DNA of 64,000 nucleotides from Companilactobacillus kedongensis (GCF_003946625.1 NZ_RHOR01000001.1:248001-312000), one strand, 5' to 3'. Counted from the first letter of the stretch, positions 9,720 through 18,217 are shown. Translations and numbers: made by a program. The notes: generated by a model from the letters alone, not told the origin.

Positions 9720-10718
9720 ATGGAAAAATTATATGATAGCTATGACCGTTTGCATGATTATGTTCGTCTTTCAATTACTGACCGTTGTAATTTGCGTTGT
9801 GTTTACTGTATGCCAAAAGAGGGATTACCATTTTTCCCCACTGATAAAGTTTTATCTCAAGATGAGATAGTGCAATTAATTGAAAATTTTTCAGAGATGG
9901 GTGTTTCAAAAGTTAGAATAACTGGTGGTGAACCATTACTAAGAACAGATGTTGTTGATATAGTCCGTCGGATCAAAGCAGTGGATGGGATTGAAGATGT
10001 TTCGATAACTACCAATGGATTATTTTTGGCAAAGAAGGCCAAGGCGTTAAAAGAGGCTGGACTAGATCGTCTGAATATTAGCTTAGATACCTTTAAAGCG
10101 GATCGATTTAATGAGATCACTCGTGGTGGAGATATTGACCAAGTTTTAGAAGGAATAGAAGTCGCCAGCAAATTAAATTTTAAAAAAATAAAATTAAATG
10201 TAGTTTTGATCAAGGGACAAAATGACGATGAGGTTTTGGATTTCTTGAACTATACTAAAAATCATAATGTTAATGTCAGATTTATTGAATTTATGCCGAT
10301 CGGTAATCCTTTGAAAATGTGGCGTAAAGAATATGTTGGTCTGGAAAATGTTTTCAAAATATGTGCGGAAAACAAATTTAAATATGAACCAATAGAATTA
10401 AATGGAAATGGCCCTTCAGATAACTATCAAATTTCTGGATTTGAAGGTAGTTTTGGTCTGATTCATCCGATCAGTGCCAAATTCTGCGAGAATTGTAATC
10501 GAATGAGGATTACTGCTGATGGCTATGTTAAAGCTTGTCTATACTGGAATGAGGAAATAAGTATTCGTGAAGCGATCCCTGACAAAAAGGAGTTTCGCCG
10601 CTTGATTCAAAAATCCTTGAATAACAAGCCTTTAAATCATGAAATGGCAATGGATGAGGCAGATAAAATAATTGATAAAGCTCCAACGTGGAGACATATG
10701 AGTCAAATTGGTGGTTAA
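9720..10718 (+). CDS. moaA: GTP 3',8-cyclase MoaA (molybdenum cofactor, first step)
   Basis: This 332-residue radical-SAM enzyme turns GTP into (8S)-3',8-cyclo-GTP, which MoaC converts to cyclic pyranopterin. The N-terminal [4Fe-4S] triad is C23, C27, C30 (CNLRCVYC). The C-terminal cluster ligands are C256, C259 and C273 (FCENCNRMR...KACLYW). The protein ends in Gly-Gly, which is needed for activity in this family. GGGGGAT precedes the ATG. It is a separate transcription unit at the left edge of the nitrate island. Confidence 0.97.
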   Translation: MEKLYDSYDRLHDYVRLSITDRCNLRCVYCMPKEGLPFFPTDKVLSQDEIVQLIENFSEMGVSKVRITGGEPLLRTDVVDIVRRIKAVDGIEDVSITTNGLFLAKKAKALKEAGLDRLNISLDTFKADRFNEITRGGDIDQVLEGIEVASKLNFKKIKLNVVLIKGQNDDEVLDFLNYTKNHNVNVRFIEFMPIGNPLKMWRKEYVGLENVFKICAENKFKYEPIELNGNGPSDNYQISGFEGSFGLIHPISAKFCENCNRMRITADGYVKACLYWNEEISIREAIPDKKEFRRLIQKSLNNKPLNHEMAMDEADKIIDKAPTWRHMSQIGG

Positions 10719-10872
10719 AGGTATCTTGATAGTACAAATCATTGAGAAAATACCTATAAACTAGGTTTTACCCTGTAAAATTGGTTTGATTTATAATATT
10801 ATAAATATAATAGTAAGTTTTTTCAGATCGACAAATCGTCTACACAACTAGGCAGATTTCGGGGAAATAACA

Positions 10873-11769
10873 TTGAAAGAAATAAATATTGATGTATTCG
10901 TAAAACGTCGTAAGCAACTAAAATTATCACAGGTAAAACTTTGTGACGGAATATGTACTCAAGCAACGCTCAGTAAATTTGAGAATAATGGACGAGTTCC
11001 TTCATTATCGATCTTGAATAAGTTGTGCGTACGTTTGGGTTTGATAGTCGATGATTTATATCAAAGCTCTACTTCCAATACTTCCAGATTGCATGAATTG
11101 TTGGACAATGCTGAGAAGAAATTAATGATGGAAGATTACCAAGAAGTTATTGAGTTATTAGGGGAGATCGATCCAGAAAAAATTGAGTTTGCACCATTGA
11201 AAACACAATTTTACTATTTACGCGGACTATTGAATGCCTTGACTAATCAACAACCGGTAGATGTACTATTTGATTTTTCACAAATTCTTGATGAACTTGA
11301 CGATGAACATAAAACTATCTTCACGCAATTAGCGTATGTAGGTTCCGGGATTATGTACTCACGTAAAAAGCAATTTAGTAAGGCGGATTTCTATTTTGAC
11401 AAGATTTGTCAATTTATTGATGAATATCGGCAAAATGCCAATCCTGATGAAGATGATAAAGATAACTATTATTTGAGAATATTAACTCTGATCTTCTTTA
11501 CAGCCGAATATCATGCTCAAAAAGAAGATTTCAGGTCCAGTGATAGTCTAGTTAAATTAGGAATTCAACTTTGTTCCGAATATCATGTAACTTATTATTT
11601 ACCAAGATTAAAATTATTGGAAACTCAGAATGCGATTAATCAAAGTAAGCCGAGGGATTTAATCGAGCAACTAATGAGTGAAACTTTGGCATTTGGTCGA
11701 ATCAATAATAATCAAGTGGTTGAAGTTAGATTAGCAGCTTTAAAAAAACAATATGAAAAGACAAAATAA
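10873..11769 (+). CDS. Rgg/PlcR-like transcriptional regulator (XRE HTH plus TPR-like repeats)
   Basis: This 298-residue protein has an N-terminal HTH_3 domain (about residues 8-62; RRKQLKLSQVKLCDGICTQATLSKFE) and a long all-helical C-terminal half. That is the layout of RRNPP regulators, which bind short peptides. The start is TTG; GGGGAA lies just upstream and no ATG fits. I see no candidate signalling-peptide gene next to it, so the inducer is unknown. It sits between moaA and nreC, and may or may not control the nitrate genes. Confidence 0.8.
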   Translation: MKEINIDVFVKRRKQLKLSQVKLCDGICTQATLSKFENNGRVPSLSILNKLCVRLGLIVDDLYQSSTSNTSRLHELLDNAEKKLMMEDYQEVIELLGEIDPEKIEFAPLKTQFYYLRGLLNALTNQQPVDVLFDFSQILDELDDEHKTIFTQLAYVGSGIMYSRKKQFSKADFYFDKICQFIDEYRQNANPDEDDKDNYYLRILTLIFFTAEYHAQKEDFRSSDSLVKLGIQLCSEYHVTYYLPRLKLLETQNAINQSKPRDLIEQLMSETLAFGRINNNQVVEVRLAALKKQYEKTK

Positions 11770-11820
11770 GCAGTTTGAGAGTGTGACAAAACATATGTCA
11801 CAACTCCAAACTGCTTTTTT
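11769..11820. terminator. Convergent terminator between the Rgg-like gene and nreC
   Basis: The stem AGCAGTTTG-GAG with CTCCAAACTGCT has an inner hairpin (TGTGACAAAACATATGTCACA) and ends in T7. The nreC stop codon lies at the T run, so both converging units end here. Confidence 0.9.
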
Positions 11821-12473
11821 TAGAATTCAATTAAATGATGGTGGACAGCGTAACGAACCAATTCTGTTCTTGAATCTAGTTCTAATTTACGAATAATACT
11901 AGCTTTATGCGCTTCAACTGTTTTAGTGGAAATAAACATTTGACTAGCTATTTCTTTATTTGAGTAGCCTAAAGCAATCAGTGGGAAAATTTCTTTTTCA
12001 CGTTTTGATAGGCCGTTATATCCTTCCAGATCAACATCGACACCGTCAGAATTAATTTGCTGAATATCTGATTTTGTGATCATTATATTTTGATCGATAT
12101 AATTCTCACCGTTTGATAATGACTTTAATGCTTTAAGCAATTCGTCATCAGAAGAACTTTTGAGTACATATGACATGGCACCGTTGTGAATGGCTTTATT
12201 GATATATTCTTGTTCTTCGTGCATGGAAAGTATTAATATTCTAACATCAGGATAATGTTCATGTATTCTTTTGGTAGTGATCAGGCCACTTTCACCAGGT
12301 GGCATGCTAAGATCCATGATCAATATATCGATCCCACCTTGCTCAACTCTTAAATAAGTGTCGGTCCCGTTTGCCTCTTCATCAACAACTTTAAAATTAG
12401 TTTGCTGATTAACTAAAAATGATAAACCAGATCTGACGATTGCATGATCGTCAGCAATTAAAACGTTATACAT
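11820..12473 (-). CDS. nreC: Response regulator NreC (NarL/FixJ family)
   Basis: This 217-residue protein has a receiver domain with the acidic pair D8/D9, phospho-acceptor D54 (LIMDLSMPP) and K105, and a LuxR-type helix-turn-helix at about 150-212 (LSKREKEIFPLIALGYSNKEIA). In staphylococci NreC, phosphorylated by NreB, activates nitrate and nitrite reductase and narK-type genes in the absence of oxygen and in the presence of nitrate. The gene is 11 nt after nreB, and its neighbourhood beside mo-co and nar genes supports the same role here. Confidence 0.93.
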   Translation of the reverse strand: MYNVLIADDHAIVRSGLSFLVNQQTNFKVVDEEANGTDTYLRVEQGGIDILIMDLSMPPGESGLITTKRIHEHYPDVRILILSMHEEQEYINKAIHNGAMSYVLKSSSDDELLKALKSLSNGENYIDQNIMITKSDIQQINSDGVDVDLEGYNGLSKREKEIFPLIALGYSNKEIASQMFISTKTVEAHKASIIRKLELDSRTELVRYAVHHHLIEF

Positions 12474-12484
12474 ATTTTCCCCCT

Positions 12485-13507
12485 CTAGGCAATTGGAAAC
12501 TTGACGGTAATAGTAGTTCCTTCACCGGATTTTGAATTGATCTTAAAAGCACCATTGAACATTTTGACTCTTTCATTCATATTCATTAGGCCCATGGATC
12601 TTCCATTGAAACGCTGATGCTTCGGTACGTCGAATCCATCACCATCGTCAATGATCTCCAGAGTTATATAGTGGTCATGAGCTACTAATAAAGCTGTTAT
12701 TTCATCGGCATTTGCATGTTTTAGTGCGTTGTTGATCGACTCTTGGGCAATACGATAAAGCACACTCTGAATATCGTTTGATAATTTTTCTGTATTAGCA
12801 TTTCCCGCTACATTGATCGTTACGCCGGAATTTTCTTGGAGTCTTTTAGCGAGGACTTTTAGGGCTGCAAATAAACCAAAATTATCTAAGACGGATGGTC
12901 TTATATCGAGTGCCATCTCTTTAACTTCAGTTAAGGTATCATTTAGTTGTGACTCAATAACTGTAGTCAGTTCGTTTAGTTCTTCAGCAGAAAATTGATT
13001 GTTTTCTAATCTTCTGACGCCCATGATTGCGGAATAAACGCCTTGAGCAATACTGTCATGCAAATCTTCAGAAATACGTTTACGTTCTTTTTCGTAAGCG
13101 CGATTTACATATTGGGTCAGTTTCTTTTGTTGTGCTAATTGATCCATTCGATCGATCGTGCCGCGATTTTTAAGCGTTAGAGAAAAGACCTTTTCGTCTT
13201 GATCAATGATGTTATAAATCATGAAGTAATTTAAGGGATGTGGCATTTTTTTAGCTAAAGTTATTGGAATAGAAATTTCTTTCATTTTATTTTGAATAAT
13301 ACAGCTAAAGCAGTTGTCGGTTGGAGAAAACTTTTGTTTAACAGATGAATCGGCGACCTCAACTAAGTATTGTGGATTTAAATTAAGTTCATGCTGTAGA
13401 TCTTTAGCTATTTGGTTACTCAAAATCAATTCTTCATCTTTGAAAATCATAATTGCATCAGAAGAATCATTAAAATATTCATTGATCCATTGTGTTGTTT
13501 CAAGCAA
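12485..13507 (-). CDS. nreB: Sensor histidine kinase NreB
   Basis: This 340-residue soluble kinase has an N-terminal PAS-like sensor, a HisKA_3 dimerisation helix with the phospho-His at residue 150 (RISEDLHDSIAQG), and an HATPase_c domain ending in GLMNMNERV and GEGTTITV. I place the start at TTG 13507, because AGGAGGGG lies 8 nt upstream; the longer frame would translate the ribosome site itself. In Staphylococcus the O2-sensing [4Fe-4S] cluster uses four cysteines (CX2C-X11-CX2C). Here I see only C66 and C69 (CFSC), so the cluster chemistry must differ or be lost. Confidence 0.92.
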   Translation of the reverse strand: MLETTQWINEYFNDSSDAIMIFKDEELILSNQIAKDLQHELNLNPQYLVEVADSSVKQKFSPTDNCFSCIIQNKMKEISIPITLAKKMPHPLNYFMIYNIIDQDEKVFSLTLKNRGTIDRMDQLAQQKKLTQYVNRAYEKERKRISEDLHDSIAQGVYSAIMGVRRLENNQFSAEELNELTTVIESQLNDTLTEVKEMALDIRPSVLDNFGLFAALKVLAKRLQENSGVTINVAGNANTEKLSNDIQSVLYRIAQESINNALKHANADEITALLVAHDHYITLEIIDDGDGFDVPKHQRFNGRSMGLMNMNERVKMFNGAFKINSKSGEGTTITVKFPIA

Positions 13508-13534
13508 AAAAATACCCCTCCTCAAATAACTGAA

Positions 13535-13966
13535 TTACAGGTATTGAGAAAGGGTCAGGGCAGTTTGCTCTGAGAGTTGATTATTATTTGAACGATATCC
13601 GGCTAGTAATACCCCACGTACTAGTTTGGTTAATGGAGAAATTATCGGTACTGCAACAGCTGATTGCAGTAGCTCAGATTTAGCAATGGGTGTATACATT
13701 TCATCGGAATATTCGTAATGATTTAAATCATTATCCCAAAATGGTTTACCAGTTCTAACAACAAGTCCGGCAATCCCAATACCACTTCTCAAGACGATTT
13801 TTCGAAATTTTTCGTTAGTATTACCAGCAACGAAACTCCATTTGATCGGGTGGGGTGATTGTGCAGATTGTAAAGCGATCCCAACAAAATCAAATTTTTC
13901 ATTTTGGTAAATTTGATTGACGATTAATTGATAGTCACTTGGATTATCCAATTGTTCTGGATTCAC
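13535..13966 (-). CDS. nreA: Nitrate receptor NreA (GAF domain)
   Basis: This 143-residue single GAF-domain protein (FVGIALQSA, RSGIGIAGLVVRTGKPFWD, AVAVPIIS, VRGVLLAGYR) matches NreA, which binds nitrate and modulates NreB kinase activity. The start is GTG; AGGAGG lies 8 nt upstream. It is the first gene of nreABC, with short gaps to nreB and nreC. Together with nreB it should integrate oxygen and nitrate signals. Confidence 0.9.
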   Translation of the reverse strand: MNPEQLDNPSDYQLIVNQIYQNEKFDFVGIALQSAQSPHPIKWSFVAGNTNEKFRKIVLRSGIGIAGLVVRTGKPFWDNDLNHYEYSDEMYTPIAKSELLQSAVAVPIISPLTKLVRGVLLAGYRSNNNQLSEQTALTLSQYL

Positions 13967-14075
13967 GTCTTGTTCCTCCTAATAATAACATTATTTATTT
14001 TGTTTAAAAGCTGATAAAGCCAATAATTGATATTATTTATTCACTAATGGAATATTTAATTCAAATATCTGTATA

Positions 14076-14552
14076 TTAAAACATATCCCCAGTGCTAAAT
14101 GTAAGTGGTAAACATTGTATTTCTTGTGTAATAAATTGTCTCAGACTGAAGTTGTCCAGACTAAGGTATTGAGAAAGGTCATAATTATCAATATTAAAAT
14201 GACTGATAGAATAATAACTTTGTTTTATTGTTGCAGCGTAACAATTGGAATTGTTTGCTAAAGTGGATAGAATAGCCGGTTTCAATTGCTTAAATTTGGT
14301 TGAAAGGGTCACAAAATCAGACTGTCCAGAGCAGTATAAGCTAGCTGCATAAATTTCACTTAAACAATCATTATGTTTAAATGGTCTTTGTTGTGAAATG
14401 ATTTTGATACTTGGATGCAGACTAAAATGGTTTTGGATATTTTGATCATCTGAGGTGATGATCACTTGATTTGAAATTAATAGAAGTTTATTGGCAGTAG
14501 TTTGAAGATCAGTGATCGAGGCGTTATTGGTATTGAGTACTATGCCGATCAT
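14076..14552 (-). CDS. MobA-like protein with degenerate nucleotide-binding loop
   Basis: This 158-residue protein starts [10 protein letters not shown] and keeps the general Rossmann-like outline of MobA nucleotidyltransferases (VIITSDDQ strand, FVTLSTKFKQLKPAILSTL segment), but lacks the LAGGxSxRxG loop. A true MobA is encoded at 18472-19017. It overlaps moaC by one base (TAATG), so it is translated with it. It could be a non-catalytic partner of cofactor maturation. The family call is tentative. Confidence 0.6.
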   Translation of the reverse strand: MIGIVLNTNNASITDLQTTANKLLLISNQVIITSDDQNIQNHFSLHPSIKIISQQRPFKHNDCLSEIYAASLYCSGQSDFVTLSTKFKQLKPAILSTLANNSNCYAATIKQSYYSISHFNIDNYDLSQYLSLDNFSLRQFITQEIQCLPLTFSTGDMF

Positions 14553-15031
14553 TATTGATCCTGGTATACGAAGTGGCCGCTTTTACCACCATCTTTTTCT
14601 ACTAAGTGTACATCTGTAATTATCATGCCTCGATCAATTGCTTTGCACATATCATAAATAGTTAATAATGCAGTTTGAGCTGCTAATAAAGCCTCTATTT
14701 CTACACCTGTGACATGTTTTGTTTTGACAATGGTAGTGATCGTGATGGTTTTATCATTGTCATCTTCAAACTTTATATCAACACCCGTCAGTGGTATCAA
14801 ATGACACATTGGTATCATTTGACTGGTTTGCTTGGCTGCCATAATTCCAGCTATTTGTGCAACCGCTAAAACGTCACCCTTTTTAATTTTTCCTTCATGG
14901 ATCCTATCAAGGGTTTCTGGATGCATTGTTATTTTACCAGTGGCTTGAGCAATTCTTGAGGTTACATCTTTATCAGTGACATCAACCATTTTTGCTCTAT
15001 TTTGGTCGTTGAAATGTGTTAGCTTATCCAT
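14552..15031 (-). CDS. moaC: Cyclic pyranopterin monophosphate synthase MoaC
   Basis: This 159-residue protein has all MoaC signatures: [14 protein letters not shown] at the start, [28 protein letters not shown], the strand pair with [24 protein letters not shown] and the catalytic C-terminal [12 protein letters not shown]. It rearranges the MoaA product into cPMP. It is first in a two-gene minus-strand unit, and GGAGGTCG precedes the ATG. The upstream 198-nt gap is shared with a divergent SufBD-like gene and holds a candidate operator. Confidence 0.97.
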   Translation of the reverse strand: MDKLTHFNDQNRAKMVDVTDKDVTSRIAQATGKITMHPETLDRIHEGKIKKGDVLAVAQIAGIMAAKQTSQMIPMCHLIPLTGVDIKFEDDNDKTITITTIVKTKHVTGVEIEALLAAQTALLTIYDMCKAIDRGMIITDVHLVEKDGGKSGHFVYQDQ

Positions 15032-15085
15032 TTTGACGACCTCCTTTTGTAAAATTTGAATTTATTTCATTGATTAAAGTATAGC

Positions 15086-15123
15086 AAATGGCCTATTTAT
15101 CTGATATTAGGGAAATGGCCTAT
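15086..15123. promoter_or_regulatory. Candidate operator between moaC and the SufBD-like gene
   Basis: The 11-mer AAATGGCCTAT occurs twice (15086-15096 and 15113-15123), and the second copy is part of the imperfect palindrome TTAGGGAAATGGCCTA (15107-15122). The nine bases TTAGGGAAA recur in a palindrome before narG and moeB (21904). This is a plausible NreC site by position; the link is inferred. Confidence 0.4.
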
Positions 15124-15229
15124 CTTTATAAGAATATTTATTGTTTTAACGTTTAATTTAACTGTACAAGTTTGGAACAAAAGCGATTTAATAGTATATG
15201 ACGAATAATTAATTTAAATGGAGGACGTT

Positions 15230-16099
15230 ATGGAAAAAGAAATTCTAGAAGATATTGCATCAGCGGCTAATGATCATGGAGAACCGCATTGGTTTGTGGA
15301 TCGTAGATTAGATGCAGCGCAAACAATCGAAATGAATCTACCGAATGAGTTTTTACTTGATGCTCCTAATTTCAAACGTTCGAATAAAGATTTGTCTGAA
15401 GTGACGGATAGTCCAGGAATTAAGATTGTTCAACTTGGTCAACGAATTATTAAAAATGAGTTGCCAGATGCACTAGATGATCAGGGTGTAGTTCTAACCG
15501 ATATTTTTAGTGCCTTTCGTGAACACCCTCGCTTGATCCAGAGATATTTTATGGACAAAGTTATTGATGCTAACGAATCAGATTTTACTAAATATCATTT
15601 GGCAATGATAAACTCTGGAGTCTTTCTTTATATTCCCAAAAACATTCAGATCGACTTACCAATAGATCTTCAAATGATTCAAGATAGTACGGTGAATGTT
15701 CCGTTTGTTAGTCATGTCTTGATTGTGGCCGAAGAGGGTAGTCAGGTAACTTTTAAACAGAGTTCAAAGACCGTCGGTGAGGTGAATAATCTTGCTCAAC
15801 CTTTTGTCGAAATAGTTGCTAGAGCCAACAGTGTGGTTAATTATGAATCTTTGGATAAATTTTCTAATAATACGCAAGTCCACTTTGAACGACAAGGATT
15901 TTTGAATCGTGATGCTAAAATTAATTGGTCAATTTCACTTCAAAATGAAGGGAAGACCACTGGTAAAGTTTTCAATAACTTATTTGGCTCAAATTCCACT
16001 GCTAATGTTGATATAAGTTCTGAAAATGTTGATACGAAACTGGATTTGGGTGTCAATAAACATGGAAAAAATGTCAATTATACTGAGACATTTGTTTAG
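15230..16099 (+). CDS. SufB/SufD-family protein, shorter than usual
   Basis: The 289 residues resemble the SufD scaffold subunit: an N-terminal helical part (PHWFVDRRLDA) and the start of the beta-helix (GVFLYIPKNIQIDLPI, SHVLIVAEEGSQVTF, FVEIVARANSVVNY, GKVFNNLFGSNSTANVDIS). SufB and SufD usually exceed 400 residues; this protein stops after NYTETFV without the C-terminal helices. No sufC, sufS or sufU lies in view. It might serve Fe-S proteins of the nitrate pathway, or be a decayed relic. The start at 15230 follows GGAGG; the upstream in-frame ATG overlaps that ribosome site. Confidence 0.78.
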   Translation: MEKEILEDIASAANDHGEPHWFVDRRLDAAQTIEMNLPNEFLLDAPNFKRSNKDLSEVTDSPGIKIVQLGQRIIKNELPDALDDQGVVLTDIFSAFREHPRLIQRYFMDKVIDANESDFTKYHLAMINSGVFLYIPKNIQIDLPIDLQMIQDSTVNVPFVSHVLIVAEEGSQVTFKQSSKTVGEVNNLAQPFVEIVARANSVVNYESLDKFSNNTQVHFERQGFLNRDAKINWSISLQNEGKTTGKVFNNLFGSNSTANVDISSENVDTKLDLGVNKHGKNVNYTETFV

Positions 16100-16116
16100 A
16101 TAAATAATTTTTTCAC

Positions 16117-16145
16117 TTGACAAAATTAAATATAAATAATATCGT
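16117..16145 (+). promoter_or_regulatory. Promoter of the proS T-box leader
   Basis: A consensus -35 TTGACA (16117-16122) is followed by an AT-rich stretch with -10 candidates TAATAT (16137) or, at 17-bp spacing, TATCGT (16140). It lies just upstream of the T-box leader. Confidence 0.6.
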
Positions 16146-16146
16146 T

Positions 16147-16377
16147 GTGTCAGGAATTAACATTTGGATCATTAGTAAATAGAACCGATCAAAGAGAGCC
16201 TGTCTTGCTGGAATCAGGTATCGAAGTCGTTTACGAACCTACCAATTGACTTTATCGTTGTAATGACGATACGCATATCGGCGTTAATGATTTGAGTGAA
16301 TCTTTATAATGAAGATTAATTAAGGTGGTACCACGGAAGCTGTTTCGTCCTTTTAGGATGGAGCAGCTTTTTTATTT
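16147..16377 (+). promoter_or_regulatory. T-box riboswitch leader controlling proS, proline specifier
   Basis: The near-invariant T-box sequence AAGGTGGTACCACG (16322-16335) precedes a terminator hairpin (AAGCTG... with ...CAGCTT, 16337-16369) and a T run. Upstream Stem I has the AGAGAG loop (about 16192) and a specifier-loop context GAACCTACC, where CCT (16238-16240) is a proline codon. T-boxes sense uncharged tRNA, so uncharged tRNA-Pro should allow read-through into proS. This leader explains the 302-nt gap before proS. Confidence 0.93.
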
Positions 16378-16401
16378 TCTATAAATTTAGGAGGATGTAA
16401 A

Positions 16402-17841
16402 ATGTCAGATTTACAAAAAACAGATTTTTCCAAATGGTATATTCAAACGATTCAAAATGCTGATTTAATGTCTTATTCACCAGTTAGAGGATGTATTATC
16501 TTCAAGCCGGACGGGTATGAACTTTGGGAAAGAATTCAAAATAGATTTAATGCTTACTTGAAGACACAAAAAATCAGAAATGCTTACTTCCCAATGCTTA
16601 TTCCTAAGCACTTCTTTGAAAAAGAAGAGGAACATATCGAAGGTTTTGCACCAGAGTTGCCTTGGGTTACAGAAGTTGGTAATGAAAAACTTGAAGAACC
16701 TTACGCTTTACGTCCAACATCAGAAACTATGATCGGTAATGCTTTTAGCGATTGGATCCAATCATATCGTGATCTTCCATACGAAATTAACCAATGGGCT
16801 AACGTGTTCCGCTGGGAAAAGAAGACTCTACCATTTATGAGAACTTCTGAATTCCTATGGCAAGAAGGACATACAGCACATGCTACAGAAGAAGATGCAA
16901 GAAAGAGAACTTTGAGCGTTTTAGATGCTTATACTGACTTGATCGAAAACTTCTTGGATATTCCTGTATATAAGGGTCAAAAGACACCTTCAGAACGTTT
17001 TGCTGGTGCGGTTGATACATATTCAGCTGAATCAATGATGCGTGATGGTAAGGCCGTTCAAGCTGGTACTTCACATTATCTTGGTAATAACTTTGCTGAA
17101 TCATTTGATATCAAATACCTTGATAAAGATAATCAAATGAAACATGTCTTTACGACATCATGGGGAATTTCAACACGTTTGATCGGTGCTATGATCATGG
17201 AACACGGTGACGAAGCTGGTTTAGTATTACCTCCAGCAATTGCCCCAACACAAGTTGTTTTGATTCCTGTTGGTCCATGGCAAAAGAATCCTGATATCAT
17301 GCAAAAACTTACAGCTTTGGAAGAAAATCTTAAAGCTAAAGATATCAGAGTACAAATTGATGATACTGATACTTCACCTGGTTACAAGTTCAATAATTGG
17401 GAACAAAAAGGTGTTCCAATGCACGTTGAATTTGGACCACGTGATTTGAAGAATAATTCTGCAGTTATCAAGATGCGTGATTTGGATGATAAAGAATCCG
17501 TTTCACTAGATGGTATCGGTGATAAGATTTCTGACGAATTGAAGACAATGCAAAAGCGTCTACTTGAATCAGCTCGTGCACGTAATAAAGCTAACGAATA
17601 TTACGATATTGATACACTCGATGATTTGAAGAAACATATTGAGACAAAGAAAGAAGCTAATGAAACTCCTGGATTTGTCTTGATCGGATGGGATGGAACA
17701 GCTGAAACAGAGGCTAAGATCAAGGAAGCAACTGGTTTCACAACTAGAAATATTCCTTTCAACCCACCAATGGAAAAGAAAGTTGATATTGTAAGTGGCA
17801 AACCTGCTAAATATACCGTTTGGATCGCCCGTGCATATTAA
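16402..17841 (+). CDS. proS: Prolyl-tRNA synthetase, short archaeal/eukaryotic-type (ProS type 3)
   Basis: This 479-residue class II synthetase has motif 1 and 2 regions (YFPMLIP, ALRPTSETMIG, NQWANVFRWEKKTLPFMRTSEFLWQEGHTAH), motif 3 (TSWGISTRLIGAMIMEHGD), the anticodon-binding domain (PTQVVLIPVG, DTSPGYKFNNWE) and the type-3 C-terminal domain ending WIARAY. It lacks the roughly 180-residue editing insertion of the common bacterial ProRS (about 570 residues). GGAGGATG precedes the ATG. The T-box leader ties it to proline starvation. It may be a second proS in this genome. Confidence 0.95.
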   Translation: MSDLQKTDFSKWYIQTIQNADLMSYSPVRGCIIFKPDGYELWERIQNRFNAYLKTQKIRNAYFPMLIPKHFFEKEEEHIEGFAPELPWVTEVGNEKLEEPYALRPTSETMIGNAFSDWIQSYRDLPYEINQWANVFRWEKKTLPFMRTSEFLWQEGHTAHATEEDARKRTLSVLDAYTDLIENFLDIPVYKGQKTPSERFAGAVDTYSAESMMRDGKAVQAGTSHYLGNNFAESFDIKYLDKDNQMKHVFTTSWGISTRLIGAMIMEHGDEAGLVLPPAIAPTQVVLIPVGPWQKNPDIMQKLTALEENLKAKDIRVQIDDTDTSPGYKFNNWEQKGVPMHVEFGPRDLKNNSAVIKMRDLDDKESVSLDGIGDKISDELKTMQKRLLESARARNKANEYYDIDTLDDLKKHIETKKEANETPGFVLIGWDGTAETEAKIKEATGFTTRNIPFNPPMEKKVDIVSGKPAKYTVWIARAY

Positions 17842-17875
17842 TAGATAGTATTCATTTCTGAATATGAAATTAAGT

Positions 17876-17912
17876 AACCCATACAATTGATTTTAGATTG
17901 TGTGGGTTATTT
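17876..17912 (+). terminator. Terminator after proS
   Basis: AACCCATACAAT (17876-17887) pairs with ATTGTGTGGGTT (17897-17908), then a short T-rich tract. Confidence 0.75.
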
Positions 17913-17913
17913 T

Positions 17914-18095
17914 AGTCATTCCGTCTCCAGAACTGAGAATATTTACCTGCTATGCGGGACGGATCGAGCCGAAGTCTCGTTCCTTGATTTGAAGCCTTGT
18001 GAAGTTCTACAAGTCTCCAAACTCGCCCGATGGTGTAAGAGCTAAAGCTCTAACGCCATTCTCATAGCTGGTAAATATTCTCGGTCCTTTCGACT
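17914..18095. ncRNA. Multibranched structured element of unknown class
   Basis: A ~182-nt gene-free block is closed by a long stem: GAGAATATTTACCTGCTATG (17935-17954) pairs with 18063-18082 at 19 of 20 positions, extended outward by AGTC/GACT. Inside are CGGG/CCCG (17955-17958 with 18026-18029), a hairpin GGATCGAG/CTCGTTCC (17961-17983), a hairpin CTTGT/ACAAG (17996-18013) and a 13-bp hairpin (18031-18058). No ORF explains it and I recognise no known RNA family. It may be an ncRNA or a structured repeat; the strand is not determined. Confidence 0.5.
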
Positions 18096-18114
18096 AAATA
18101 GTTATCTATATGAA

Positions 18115-18163
18115 AATAAGAGTTGTATCACATTTAATATTAAGTGTGATACAGCTCTTATTT
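18115..18163. terminator. Hairpin terminator between the structured element and the mo-co operon
   Basis: AATAAGAGTTGTATCACATT pairs with the sequence ending CTGTATCACACTT on the other strand (right arm about 18144-18162), with A/T-rich flanks both sides. It likely ends the minus-strand mo-co operon. Its arms resemble those at 6092-6148. Confidence 0.75.
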
Positions 18164-18217
18164 GATGTTTATTAAATTACATTTTGGACAAGGAAAATAT
18201 GACTTATCTTAATAATT

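Noticed and set aside
15230-16099. SufBD-like gene as a frameshifted full-length SufD
   Set aside because: The sequence after the stop is the promoter and T-box of proS and shows no SufD continuation in any frame that I could see.
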